Assembly: GCF_000429325.1 (NCBI RefSeq)
Contig: NZ_KE386885.1
Span: 213,958 to 277,957, forward strand
Length of the DNA stretch: 64,000 nt
Direction of reading: 5' to 3'
From: Fundidesulfovibrio putealis DSM 16056
Lineage (GTDB): Bacteria; Desulfobacterota; Desulfovibrionia; Desulfovibrionales; Desulfovibrionaceae
The notes beneath the pieces were generated by a model. That model saw only the letters and a program-made list of their open reading frames with translations. It was not told the DNA's origin and made no database searches. Positions 6,105-14,102 of the stretch are shown piece after piece (the stretch's first letter is position 1; every line of letters starts with the position of its first letter). The translations under genes were made by a program, and so were the position numbers.

Positions 6105-9100
6105 ATGGACCGCAGAGACTTCCTGAAATCCTCCGCGCTTCTCGGCTGCGCCCTGGCCGCAGGTGAAGGCCTCGCCCAGGCCGCTACGCCCGGCGATGCG
6201 CCCCAGAGCCCCTACCAGGGCTACAAGCCCGAGGGCATGATCTTTTCGGCTTGTCAGCAGTGCAACACCCAGTGCGGCATCAAGGTGAAGATCGAGAACG
6301 GCAACGTGGTCAAGATCGACGGCAACCCCCTCTCGCCGTGGACCCTGACCCCGCAGCTTCCCTACAAGACCCCCATGGCCGAGGCCGCGCTCATGGACGC
6401 CCCCCTGTGCCCCAAGGGCTACGCGGGCATCCAGACCCTGTATGACCCCTACCGCATCGTGAAGGTGCTCAAGCGGGCGGGCAAGCGCGGCGAGAACAAG
6501 TGGAAGGCCATCCCCTTCGAGCAGGCCGTGGCCGAGGTGGTTGAAGGCGGCGACCTCTTCGGAGAGGGCAAGGTGGACGGCCTGAAGGACATCCTGACCT
6601 GCCGCGATCCCAAGATATCCGACGCCCTCAGGAAGGACGCAACCGAAGTCGCCAACAAGAAAATGACCCTGGCCGACTTCAAGGCCAAGCACGCCGAGAA
6701 CCTCAAGTACCTCATCGACCCGGACCACCCGGACTTCGGCGTGAAGAACAACCAGTTCTGCCTGAACTGGGGACGTCTGAAAGGCGGGCGCAGCGAGTTC
6801 GTCCGGCGCTTCACCGAGTTCTCCGGCGGCTCCTACAATTACCATGGGCACACCACCGTGTGCCAGGGCTCGCTGTACTTTTCCTGCAAGGCCATGTCCG
6901 ACCAGTTCGAGGAGGGCAAATTCACCGGCGGCTCCAAGTTCTATTGGCAGGCCGACACCGGCAACGCCGAGTTCATCTTCTTCGTGGGGGCGAACCCCTT
7001 CGAGGCCAACTACGGTCCGCCGCTTCGCGCAAGCAAGATCAGCCAGCTCACGGCGGACGGCGTGAAGATCGCCGTGGCCGACCCTCGCTGCTCCAAGACC
7101 GCCGCCAGGGCCTGGAAGTGGCTGCCCGTCAGGCCCGAAGGCATCGGCGCGCTGTCCCAGGCGATGATTCGCTGGATCATCGAGAACAAGCGCTTCGACG
7201 CAAGATACTTGGCCAACGCCAACCAAGCCGCCGCCAAGGCAGACAAGGAGCCCACCTGGACCCAGGCCTGCTGGCTGGTGAAGCTCTCTCCCGAGGGCAA
7301 GCCCACGGTATTCCTGCGTGGCTCGGACCTGGGCATGGAAGCCCAGAAGCGCCCCACCAAGGACGGCAAGTCCGAGTGGAGTTTCGACCCGTTCATCGCC
7401 ATTAGCGACAAGGGCGAGCCCGTGCTCTTCGACCCCAACGACGACAAGAACGTTGTGGAAGGGCAGGTGCTCTATTCCGGCGACCTGGGCGGCATCCCGG
7501 TGAAGACCGCGCTCCAGGTGTACGCCGACGAGGCCAACTCCAAGAGCTTCGACGAGTGGTGCAAGCTGGCCGGGGTGGACTCCGCCGATGTGGCCGAGAT
7601 CGCCCGGGAGTTCACCTCCCACGGCAAACGCGCGGTGTGCGACCTGCACCGGGGCGTGTCCCAGCACACGTCCGGGTTCCAGAACGTGGTCTCCTGGATG
7701 CTTGTGAACGTGCTGATCGGCAACCATGACTACATGGGGGGGCTGTCCAAGGCCACCACCTTCACCCACGACGGATCGCGCGAGGGCCAGCCTTTCAATC
7801 TGACCAAACATCCGGCCAAAATGCCTGGCTGGGGCATCTCCATCATCCGCCACGGAACCAGCTACGACAAGTCCTCGCTGTTCACCGGCTACCCGGCCAA
7901 GCGCGTGTGGTACCCCTTCGCCTCGGACGTCTACCAGGAGGTGATCCCCAGCGCCGGGGACATGTACCCCTACCAGCTCAAGTGTCTGCTGCTCTACATG
8001 GGCACCCCCGTGTATTCGCTTCCAGCCGGGCACGCCCTGGCAGCCATCCTGGCCGACCCCAAGAAGATACCGCTGTTCATCACCTCGGATATCACCGTGG
8101 GCGAGACCAGCATTTACGCTGACTATGTGTTCCCGGACCTGACCTACCTGGAACGCTGGGAGTTCGTGGGCTCGCATCCCTCCATGGCTCCCAAGGTGGG
8201 CGCGTTCCGCCAGCCCGCCGCCAAGCCCATGACCGAAACCTGCACCGTCTATGGGCAGCAGATGCCCATCAACTTCGAGGCGTTGCTTTTGGGGCTGGCT
8301 GAGAAGCTCAAGCTGTCGGGCTTTGGTGAGGACGCTTTCGGCAAGGGGCTGCATCTGAAGCACCAGGACGACATGTACATCCGCATGGTCGCCAACCTGG
8401 CTTTCGGCGATAAGGCAGACGGCACCGAAAAGCTGCCCCCCGCCTCCAAGGAGGACATGGACATCTTCCTGAAGGCCCGCGCGCACCTGCCTCCCACGGT
8501 GTTCGACGCCAAGCGCTGGGAGGCGCTGGTCGGCCCCGAACTGTGGCCCAGCGTGGTGACCATCCTGAACAAGGGCGGGCGCTTCCAAGAATACGCCCAG
8601 GCCTACAAGGACGGGCAACTGGCCAACAAGTACGGCAAGATGGTGGGCATCTACTTTGACAACCTCTTCAAGGCCAAGGATTCCATCACCGGAAAGCCCT
8701 ACCTGCCCTTCGCAGGTTTTGTTCCCGGCCCTCTGGACGTGGCGGGAAATCCCCTGCCGGACGCCAAGGACGGCTACGACCTGACGCTCATCACCTACAA
8801 GGCCATAACCCAGACCAAGTCCCGAACCTCGGGCAACTACTGGCTCCAGGCCCCGTACCCCGAGAACTTCGTGGAGGTCTCGGCGGCGGACGCGGCCAGG
8901 ATGGGCCTCAAGGACGGCGATGCGGTCAGGGTGCTCTCGGCCTCCAACCCCGAAGGGGTCTGGGACCTTGGGCCGCTTGGCAAGAAGCCGGTGGTTGGCA
9001 AGGTGAAGGTGCTCGAAGGGCTTCGCCCCGGCGTGGTCAGCTTCTCACTGGGCCACGGGCACTGGGCTTACGGTGCGGGCGCGTGGGAGATCGACGGCAA

Positions 9101-9251
9101 GAAGATCACCCCCGATGCCAGACGCGCGGCGGGCATCCACGCCAACGCGGCCATGCGGCTGGACCCGGTGCTGAAGAATACCGGTCTGGTGGACAAGATC
9201 GGCGCGAGCGCGGTGTTCTACCAATCGCCGGTAAAACTGGTGAAAGCATAG
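6105..9251 (+). CDS. Tat-exported molybdopterin oxidoreductase, TtrA-like catalytic subunit
   Basis: A 1048-residue bis-MGD enzyme of the DMSO-reductase family. It starts with a twin-arginine signal (Arg3-Arg4-Asp-Phe-Leu-Lys followed by a hydrophobic stretch to about residue 26). The N-terminal 4Fe-4S ligands are C50, C53, C57 and C102; the 44-residue gap before the last Cys is long for the family. HTTVCQGS (C253) is the likely Mo-coordinating Cys, as in polysulfide and tetrathionate reductases. Length and gene order match TtrA rather than ArrA (about 850 residues). Substrates compatible with the group are tetrathionate, selenate, arsenate or polysulfide. The arsR/arsM context favours a metalloid oxyanion, but sequence alone does not decide this. 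Confidence 0.85.
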   Translation: MDRRDFLKSSALLGCALAAGEGLAQAATPGDAPQSPYQGYKPEGMIFSACQQCNTQCGIKVKIENGNVVKIDGNPLSPWTLTPQLPYKTPMAEAALMDAPLCPKGYAGIQTLYDPYRIVKVLKRAGKRGENKWKAIPFEQAVAEVVEGGDLFGEGKVDGLKDILTCRDPKISDALRKDATEVANKKMTLADFKAKHAENLKYLIDPDHPDFGVKNNQFCLNWGRLKGGRSEFVRRFTEFSGGSYNYHGHTTVCQGSLYFSCKAMSDQFEEGKFTGGSKFYWQADTGNAEFIFFVGANPFEANYGPPLRASKISQLTADGVKIAVADPRCSKTAARAWKWLPVRPEGIGALSQAMIRWIIENKRFDARYLANANQAAAKADKEPTWTQACWLVKLSPEGKPTVFLRGSDLGMEAQKRPTKDGKSEWSFDPFIAISDKGEPVLFDPNDDKNVVEGQVLYSGDLGGIPVKTALQVYADEANSKSFDEWCKLAGVDSADVAEIAREFTSHGKRAVCDLHRGVSQHTSGFQNVVSWMLVNVLIGNHDYMGGLSKATTFTHDGSREGQPFNLTKHPAKMPGWGISIIRHGTSYDKSSLFTGYPAKRVWYPFASDVYQEVIPSAGDMYPYQLKCLLLYMGTPVYSLPAGHALAAILADPKKIPLFITSDITVGETSIYADYVFPDLTYLERWEFVGSHPSMAPKVGAFRQPAAKPMTETCTVYGQQMPINFEALLLGLAEKLKLSGFGEDAFGKGLHLKHQDDMYIRMVANLAFGDKADGTEKLPPASKEDMDIFLKARAHLPPTVFDAKRWEALVGPELWPSVVTILNKGGRFQEYAQAYKDGQLANKYGKMVGIYFDNLFKAKDSITGKPYLPFAGFVPGPLDVAGNPLPDAKDGYDLTLITYKAITQTKSRTSGNYWLQAPYPENFVEVSAADAARMGLKDGDAVRVLSASNPEGVWDLGPLGKKPVVGKVKVLEGLRPGVVSFSLGHGHWAYGAGAWEIDGKKITPDARRAAGIHANAAMRLDPVLKNTGLVDKIGASAVFYQSPVKLVKA

Positions 9252-9260
9252 GTATCATGT

Positions 9261-9290
9261 GTGAGGCCCCTCCATAGGGGCCTCACTTTC
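9261..9290 (+). terminator. Terminator of the TtrBCA-like operon
   Basis: Perfect 10-bp stem GTGAGGCCCC / GGGGCCTCAC with a 6-nt loop followed by TTTC, 10 nt after the catalytic-subunit stop. The segment 9291-9454 that follows shows no gene. Confidence 0.85.
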
Positions 9291-9454
9291 TCTGAAGACA
9301 AGCGTGTAGAGACTCTTCGCCCTAGTAGGAAGGCATATCCATACATGCAGATGCGGCAGAGGTCTCGGGCAAGCCGGATGCAAGGGAGAGGCATGAGAAC
9401 ATTATTCCTGGCTGTCGGCTGTGCTCTCAATCCGCCAAGCACAAGTCGCTTTAA

Positions 9455-9643
9455 TCAATATTTGTCATCCCCAACCTCAACGACTGCCGTCATCCGAGCG
9501 TGTACCTCTCTCTTCTCCACATAGAGGCCAGCGGCCTTGCCGCGCGCGACCTCAGCCGTGATAGCCGCGCCCAACTGTCCGGCCTCCGCCGCCTTGTCTC
9601 TCAAGGCCGCCAACGTGGACAGGTGCTGATCGAGCGTGAGCAT
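9455..9643 (-). pseudogene. Remnant of a phage terminase small subunit
   Basis: A 62-codon frame whose first two thirds (HLSTLAALRDKA, then GAAITAEVARGKAAGLYVEK) read like the C-terminal part of phage terminase small subunits. The N-terminal DNA-binding half is missing; the frame upstream opens only 12 codons before a TAG. It lies directly beyond the 3' end of tRNA-Glu, a classic integration position. It is best read as a leftover from prophage decay; small-protein expression cannot be excluded. Confidence 0.5.
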
Positions 9644-9705
9644 GGCCTTTAAAGCGGCAGGAGGTGGCCGATAGAACTATATCCACCCACTATATCCGAG
9701 GCCAC

Positions 9706-9734
9706 GAAAAAGGGGCTTACTTTCGTAAGCCCCT
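9706..9734 (-). terminator. Terminator of the tRNA-Glu/tRNA-Gln transcript
   Basis: Perfect 10-bp stem AGGGGCTTAC / GTAAGCCCCT (9711-9734) with a 4-nt loop. On the minus strand it is followed by a T-run (the complement of 9706-9710). It lies 9 nt after the tRNA-Glu CCA end. Confidence 0.85.
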
Positions 9735-9742
9735 GAATTCGC

Positions 9743-9820
9743 TGGCGTCCCCAAGGGGATTTGAACCCCTGTTAACGGCGTGAAAGGCCGTCGTCCTGGA
9801 CCAGGCTAGACGATGGGGAC
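9743..9820 (-). tRNA. tRNA-Glu (UUC)
   Basis: On the minus strand the acceptor GTCCCCA pairs with TGGGGAC. The anticodon arm ACGGC-CTTTCAC-GCCGT places TTC in the loop. The T-arm AGGGG-TTCAAAT-CCCCT is canonical and an encoded CCA ends at 9743. It is co-transcribed with tRNA-Gln 19 nt upstream. Confidence 0.95.
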
Positions 9821-9839
9821 GCGCTACATATTGTCAAAG

Positions 9840-9913
9840 TGGCTGGGGGACTAGGATTCGAACCTAGGTTGACGGAGTCAGAGTCCGTAGTCCTGCCGCT
9901 AGACGATCCCCCA
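9840..9913 (-). tRNA. tRNA-Gln (CUG)
   Basis: On the minus strand the acceptor TGGGGGA pairs with TCCCCCA. The anticodon arm ACGGA-CTCTGAC-TCCGT has CTG in the loop. The T-arm CTAGG-TTCGAAT-CCTAG is intact. CCA is encoded at 9842-9840. It is the first gene of a two-tRNA unit. Confidence 0.95.
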
Positions 9914-9928
9914 GCACGGGAGGAGAGG

Positions 9929-9956
9929 AACTATTCCGAAACCGCCAGGTTGTCAA
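9929..9956 (-). promoter_or_regulatory. Probable sigma-70 promoter of the tRNA pair
   Basis: A consensus -35 TTGACA (minus strand, 9951-9956) is followed after 17 nt by TAGTTC, a poor -10. The predicted start would lie a few bases before tRNA-Gln. The -35 is strong; the -10 is weak. Confidence 0.45.
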
Positions 9957-9996
9957 CCCGGTTGCGTGATTTTTTTCTTTGTCCTAGTCACTTCGC

Positions 9997-10710
9997 ATGC
10001 GCGCGCGTTTTTTCCAGGCCTTGCTTCTGCTGCTGGCGGCCCTTGTGGCCGCCTCCTGCGCGTCTCATGCTCCGCGCAAATCCTCGGGCAAGGCCACCCA
10101 GCGCGCCTACACCATCAAAGGCAAGACCTACCAGCCCATCCCCAACGCCCAGGGCTTCAGCGAGGAGGGCTACGCCTCCTGGTACGAGCCGGGCTGGTTC
10201 TCGGGCAAGACCACGGCCAACGGCGAGCGGCTGCGTTCGGGCGACCTCACCTGCGCCCACAAGATCCTGCCCATGAACACCATGGTGCGGGTGCAGAACC
10301 TGGAGAACGGCCGCGAAACCACGGTGCGCGTCAACGACCGCGGCCCCTTCGTGTCCGGGCGCTGCATCGACCTGACCCCCGCCGGGGCCAAGGCCCTGGG
10401 CATCTACGGCAAGGGCACCGCCAGGGTGCGCATCGCCGTGGAGGGCGACATCCCCGGCCTGGAGGAGGGCCACCTGCCGGGACCATTCTACGTGCAGCTG
10501 GGAGCCTTCGCCGTGCGCGAGAACGCCGAGATCCTTCTCGGTCGCATGACGCGGCGCGGCTACGCTGGCTCACGCATGCAGGAGGGCGACCAGAGCGGGC
10601 TCCGGCTGTGGCGGGTGCAGGCGGGCGTGTTCGCCAGCATGGAGGAAGCCATGGCCGTGCGGGAGCTCATGTCCGTGGAGTTCCCGGACGCCTTCGTGAT
10701 GGCGCGCTGA
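9997..10710 (+). CDS. rlpA: RlpA-family septal lytic transglycosylase lipoprotein with SPOR domain
   Basis: 237 residues. A signal peptide leads to Ala-Ala-Ser-Cys (Cys21), a likely lipidation site. A double-psi barrel RlpA domain follows (GYASWYEPGWFSGKTTANGE through VRVNDRGPF at about residues 50-130), which contains the Asp of NDRGPF used by the family. The C-terminal 75 residues (FYVQLGAFAVRENAE to the end) form a SPOR domain that binds denuded peptidoglycan at the septum. It acts in the periplasm, cleaving glycan strands during division. It is transcribed divergently from the tRNA pair. Confidence 0.93.
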   Translation: MRARFFQALLLLLAALVAASCASHAPRKSSGKATQRAYTIKGKTYQPIPNAQGFSEEGYASWYEPGWFSGKTTANGERLRSGDLTCAHKILPMNTMVRVQNLENGRETTVRVNDRGPFVSGRCIDLTPAGAKALGIYGKGTARVRIAVEGDIPGLEEGHLPGPFYVQLGAFAVRENAEILLGRMTRRGYAGSRMQEGDQSGLRLWRVQAGVFASMEEAMAVRELMSVEFPDAFVMAR

Positions 10711-11009
10711 CAACGGCCCGGCAGGCGCATGCTCCCGACCGCCGGGAGGCGGGAATTCGCCGGGGACCAACGGAGTTGGACAAAGGGCGCGACCCCGGAC
10801 AGCCATGCCTGATGTTGCGGCAAAACTGCCTACAGGCTCCGACCCATGCGGCAAAAGCGCGCAGTCTTCGGGAACTGCCGGGTGTCTCGATGAATGCAAA
10901 GCCGGGCAGCCTTGCCAGAAGGCGCGACGAAGCGGACCACTGGCTTCCCGTATCCGGGAAGCCCGCAGCCCGCTTGGAATCGTCGCTGCTGCCGCCGGGC
11001 GGCGACAGC
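10711..11009. other. Intergenic stretch with hairpins, no gene seen
   Basis: About 300 nt between two convergent genes. It contains a small palindrome CTTCCCG/CGGGAAG near 10950-10970 and a GC-rich hairpin near 10985-11010, directly beyond the IHF/HU stop. Neither has a clear T-tract. No coding frame is convincing. Confidence 0.5.
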
Positions 11010-11312
11010 CTAAAGCACTTCGTCGGGATTTAATTCCGCGCGGAACTTGCGCGACAGGCGAAACACCACCACCTTGCGCGGCGGCAGGACGATGGAGTCG
11101 CTGGTTTGAGGGTTGCGGCCCTTGCGGGCGCGCTTGTCGTACGCGTCGAACTTTCCGAAGCCCGAAATGAGCAGCGAGTTGTCCTTCTTGATGGCCTGCT
11201 TCATGATGTCCAGCAGGTTGTCCACCAGGACCTTCACCTCGGCGCGGTTCTTTTCGGTTTTTTCGTAAATGGAGTCGACTATGTCGGCTTTCGTGAGGGT
11301 CTTCCCGCTCAT
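11010..11312 (-). CDS. IHF/HU-family DNA-bending protein, IHF-alpha-like
   Basis: 100 residues with the full HU/IHF fold: an N-terminal helical dimerisation region (LTKADIVDSIYEKT), the GFGKF segment at about 50-54, and the beta-arm carrying KGRNPQTSDSIVLPPRKVV with the Pro that intercalates into DNA. The wording KGRNPQT and the length resemble IhfA more than HU. It bends DNA as a dimer in nucleoid organisation, recombination and sigma-54 transcription. It lies 24 nt after the HIT gene on the same strand and is probably co-transcribed. Confidence 0.92.
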   Translation of the reverse strand: MSGKTLTKADIVDSIYEKTEKNRAEVKVLVDNLLDIMKQAIKKDNSLLISGFGKFDAYDKRARKGRNPQTSDSIVLPPRKVVVFRLSRKFRAELNPDEVL

Positions 11313-11336
11313 GGGGGCCTCCGGGGCTTCGAGTGG

Positions 11337-11756
11337 TTATCGGATGGTGCCAGATATTTTCAGAGCCGTCAGGCCCATTTCTTCAGGGCTGTCGTAGCTT
11401 TTCTGGGGCCACAGGGTCAGGCCGTCGTCGGCGAATCGAGGAATCAGATGCCAGTGGGCGTGCATCACCAGCTGCCCGGCTGCCACGCCGTTGTTCATGC
11501 CCAAGTTCATGCCCTGCGCTCCCAGCCCGTCCTTCAGGGCCTGGCCCACGGTCTGGACTGCGACGAGCATCTCGGTGGCAAGCGAAGCGGGCAGCTCCCA
11601 GATGTTCTCGTAGTGCGCCTTGGGGATCACCAGGGCATGGCCCTTGTTCACCGGGGCGATATCCAGGAAGGCCAGCACCGTGTGGGTCTCGTAGACCTTG
11701 GCGCAGGGGATCTCCCCCCGGATGATTTTACAGAAGATGCAATCTTCGACGATCAT
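11337..11756 (-). CDS. HIT-family nucleotide hydrolase
   Basis: 139 residues. The histidine triad is H99-x-H101-x-H103 (MHAHWHLIP), where the middle His is the nucleophile attacking nucleotide alpha-phosphates. The N-terminal CIFCKIIRGEIPC carries the Cys6/Cys9 half of a zinc site seen in Hint-like proteins. The start at 11756 has GAGGAA upstream; a 20-residue upstream extension in the same frame has no family support. Substrate is unknown, but AMP-lysine or dinucleoside polyphosphates are typical of the family. Confidence 0.92.
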   Translation of the reverse strand: MIVEDCIFCKIIRGEIPCAKVYETHTVLAFLDIAPVNKGHALVIPKAHYENIWELPASLATEMLVAVQTVGQALKDGLGAQGMNLGMNNGVAAGQLVMHAHWHLIPRFADDGLTLWPQKSYDSPEEMGLTALKISGTIR

Positions 11757-11839
11757 GGCTTCCTCACGGTGTCCGGCAGCGCGCCTAAATGCGGCGACAC
11801 TGGTTTTTCTAACCATCTGCTAGCGCGGGAGAATTTTTT

Positions 11840-12907
11840 TTGCAAGAGGCAATTGAAAAAGACCGTCCACTTTATGGTCCGTTTTTTTTCCCGCACCCGG
11901 CTCCGACCCAGCCGCAAGGCCGCGCCAGACGCCGAATCCTGCCAGTTTTCATGCCCCAGGCAGGGTGTCCAAAACGCTGTATTTTTTGCACTCCGGACGC
12001 TCGCCAGGGCCGACCCCAGGACCATCTGCCCGCCGCTTTGGAGTCCATGAGGGCCGATCTGGACGCCGCACAAGGGGAAGCACCCCTGGAAGTGGCCTTC
12101 TACGGGGGCACGTTCACGGCCCTGCCACCGGTCTGGCGCACCCGTTTTCTGGAAGAAGCCGCACGCCGCAAACCGTGCGGGCAGGTGGCCGCCATCCGCT
12201 GCTCCACACGGCCGGACGCCTGTCCGCCCGCCCTCATGCGGGAACTGGCCGACCAAGGCCTGGACATGGTGGAGTTGGGCGTGCAAACCTTTGACGACGC
12301 CGTGCTTGCGGCTGCCGGGCGCGGCTGCGCGGCCCGCGACGTGGAGGACGCAAGCCGGGCGGTGCGCGATGCGGGTCTGGGGCTCGGGCTGCAACTGCTG
12401 CCGGGCCTGCCCGGACATGCGCCCGGCATGCTGGCCGAGGACGTGCGCCGCTGCATCGATATCGCGCCCGATCTCGTGCGCCTGCATCCCTGTCTGGTGC
12501 TGGCCGGGACGCCCCTGGCCGAACTGTGGCGTTCAGGCGGCTACCTGCCCTGGGATCTTGACGAAACCGTCAATGCGCTGGGCAGCGCCGTACTTGCCCT
12601 GTGGCGGGCCGACATCGCGGTGACGCGCATCGGCCTTGCCCCGGACCCGGCCCTGGAGGCGGCCATGCTGGCCGGTCCGCGCCACCCGGCGCTTGGCACC
12701 ATGGTGCGGGCCAGGGCGTTGTTTCTGGACATCCGGGAACGGCTGGGCTCGCGCCGGGGCGTTGCCTTGCGCGCCCCCCAGCGCCTGAGCGGCGAATTCT
12801 GGGGCGTCAGGCGCGGGCTGGCCCCCGAATATCAAACACTGGGCCTGGACGCCGCCTCCGTGCGCTTCGAGGACCGCGAAGACTTTCAACTGGATGTGCT
12901 CGCATGA
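11840..12907 (+). CDS. Elp3-like radical SAM protein
   Basis: About 355 residues. The cluster-binding motif is CPKRCIFC (about residues 43-50), preceded by ILPVFMPQAG, the usual lead-in of Elp3/YhcC-type radical SAM proteins. YGGTFTAL and VELGVQTFDD are further SAM-fold motifs. No acetyltransferase domain follows. The start is uncertain: TTG at 11840 has GGGAG 8 nt upstream, and no later start keeps the lead-in intact. Two T8 runs (11834-11841 and 11882-11889) flank the first codons. It overlaps the next gene by ATGA, so the pair is translationally coupled. Substrate unknown. Confidence 0.85.
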   Translation: MQEAIEKDRPLYGPFFFPHPAPTQPQGRARRRILPVFMPQAGCPKRCIFCTPDARQGRPQDHLPAALESMRADLDAAQGEAPLEVAFYGGTFTALPPVWRTRFLEEAARRKPCGQVAAIRCSTRPDACPPALMRELADQGLDMVELGVQTFDDAVLAAAGRGCAARDVEDASRAVRDAGLGLGLQLLPGLPGHAPGMLAEDVRRCIDIAPDLVRLHPCLVLAGTPLAELWRSGGYLPWDLDETVNALGSAVLALWRADIAVTRIGLAPDPALEAAMLAGPRHPALGTMVRARALFLDIRERLGSRRGVALRAPQRLSGEFWGVRRGLAPEYQTLGLDAASVRFEDREDFQLDVLA

Positions 12908-14031
12908 TGCTTGACGACACCTATACGCTCCGCGCCCGGCGGGTGGCGGCCATGCTGCCGGGGCGCGAGGTCATTGCGGACGGCGCGGTGATGGTGCGCC
13001 AAGGGCGCATTGCCGACGCCGGGTCCTGGCAGGAGCTCAAGGCCCGCGCCCCGCAGGACGTGCGCGACCTGGGCGAGGTGACGCTCCTGCCCGGACTGGT
13101 CAACGCCCACGCCCACCTGGAGCTCTCCCACCTGGGGCTACCTTCCGCGCAGGGCCAGGGCTACTTGGCCTGGGTGCGCTGGCTCGTAAGCCAGCCCGTG
13201 GCCGACCTGGACGCCAAGGCCCTGGCGCGGGCCGTGTCCCAGCTTTCGGCCTGCGGCACGGCGGCGGTGGCGGACATCACCAGCCGCAACGCCGCCCAGG
13301 TGGCCAAGAGCCTGGAGGCCGCAGGCATGCGGTACGTCATGCAGTTCGAGCGTTTCGGCTACCTGCCGGACGCCCCCCTGCCGGACATTGCGCTTGAGCA
13401 TCTCTCCCTGGCCGGGCACGCCCTCTATTCCACCAGCCCGGAGTCCCTGTGCGCCGCCAAGCAGTGGGACGATGCGCTCGGGCGCGTGTTCTCCATCCAT
13501 CTGGCCGAGCACGCGGGCGAGGTGGAGCTTCTGGCGCATGGCACGGGCGACTTTGCGGACTTCATGCGCCTTCGCATCCTGCCGCCGGAGTTTTCACCCC
13601 CGGGCCTGACTCCGGTTGGCTGGGCCGACGCCCTGGGCCTTCTGGACGCGCGCACTTTGGCGGTTCACGCCGTACACGTGTCCCAGGCGGATATCGACAT
13701 TTTGAAGGCTCGCGGTGTTACGGTCTGCCTGTGCCCGCGCTCCAACGCAATCATCGGCGTAGGCCGCGCGCCCGCCCGCGCCTATCTGGACGCGGGCATC
13801 CCGTGCTGCCTGGGGACAGACTCCCTGGCCTCCGCGCCGGACCTGAATCTGTTTGAGGAGCTGCGCGCCCTGCTGGAACACACCGGCCTGAGCCTCGCGG
13901 AGGCCGTCCGCCTCCTGAGCGCCAACGCGGCAGGCCTTTTGGGCTTCTCCTGCCTGGGGAGCCTGGCTCCGGGCATGGCCGCGCGCTTCTCCGTGCTGCC
14001 TGGGGACCTGGAATCGGCACTGGATGATTGA
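12904..14031 (+). CDS. Amidohydrolase-superfamily deaminase
   Basis: 375 residues. Metal ligands are visible as H69-x-H71 in NAHAHLELS, a later His in HLAEH, another in HAVHVSQ and Asp in LGTDSLAS. This arrangement fits the MTA/SAH deaminase, chlorohydrolase and aminodeoxyfutalosine deaminase group. Desulfovibrionales make menaquinone through futalosine, so an aminodeoxyfutalosine deaminase role is possible, but no other mqn gene is nearby. The start ATG overlaps the radical SAM stop and the two are coupled. A partner role with that radical SAM enzyme in one pathway is inference. Confidence 0.8.
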   Translation: MMLDDTYTLRARRVAAMLPGREVIADGAVMVRQGRIADAGSWQELKARAPQDVRDLGEVTLLPGLVNAHAHLELSHLGLPSAQGQGYLAWVRWLVSQPVADLDAKALARAVSQLSACGTAAVADITSRNAAQVAKSLEAAGMRYVMQFERFGYLPDAPLPDIALEHLSLAGHALYSTSPESLCAAKQWDDALGRVFSIHLAEHAGEVELLAHGTGDFADFMRLRILPPEFSPPGLTPVGWADALGLLDARTLAVHAVHVSQADIDILKARGVTVCLCPRSNAIIGVGRAPARAYLDAGIPCCLGTDSLASAPDLNLFEELRALLEHTGLSLAEAVRLLSANAAGLLGFSCLGSLAPGMAARFSVLPGDLESALDD

Positions 14032-14102
14032 CGCCTGCGCATAAGGTATGGAAAATACCCGGCGCGAACCTCCCCCGGCCACCCCCCACCCCAAGGAGCC
14101 TT

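Noticed and set aside
4902-8618. A 1238-codon open frame on the minus strand under the TtrBCA-like genes
   Set aside because: High-GC codon bias opens long antisense frames; the plus-strand genes have motifs and ribosome sites, the antisense one has neither.
6105-9251. Arsenate respiratory reductase ArrA as the firm call
   Set aside because: Length (1048 versus about 850), gene order with an NrfD subunit and the Fe-S spacing fit TtrA better; kept as an alternative substrate only.
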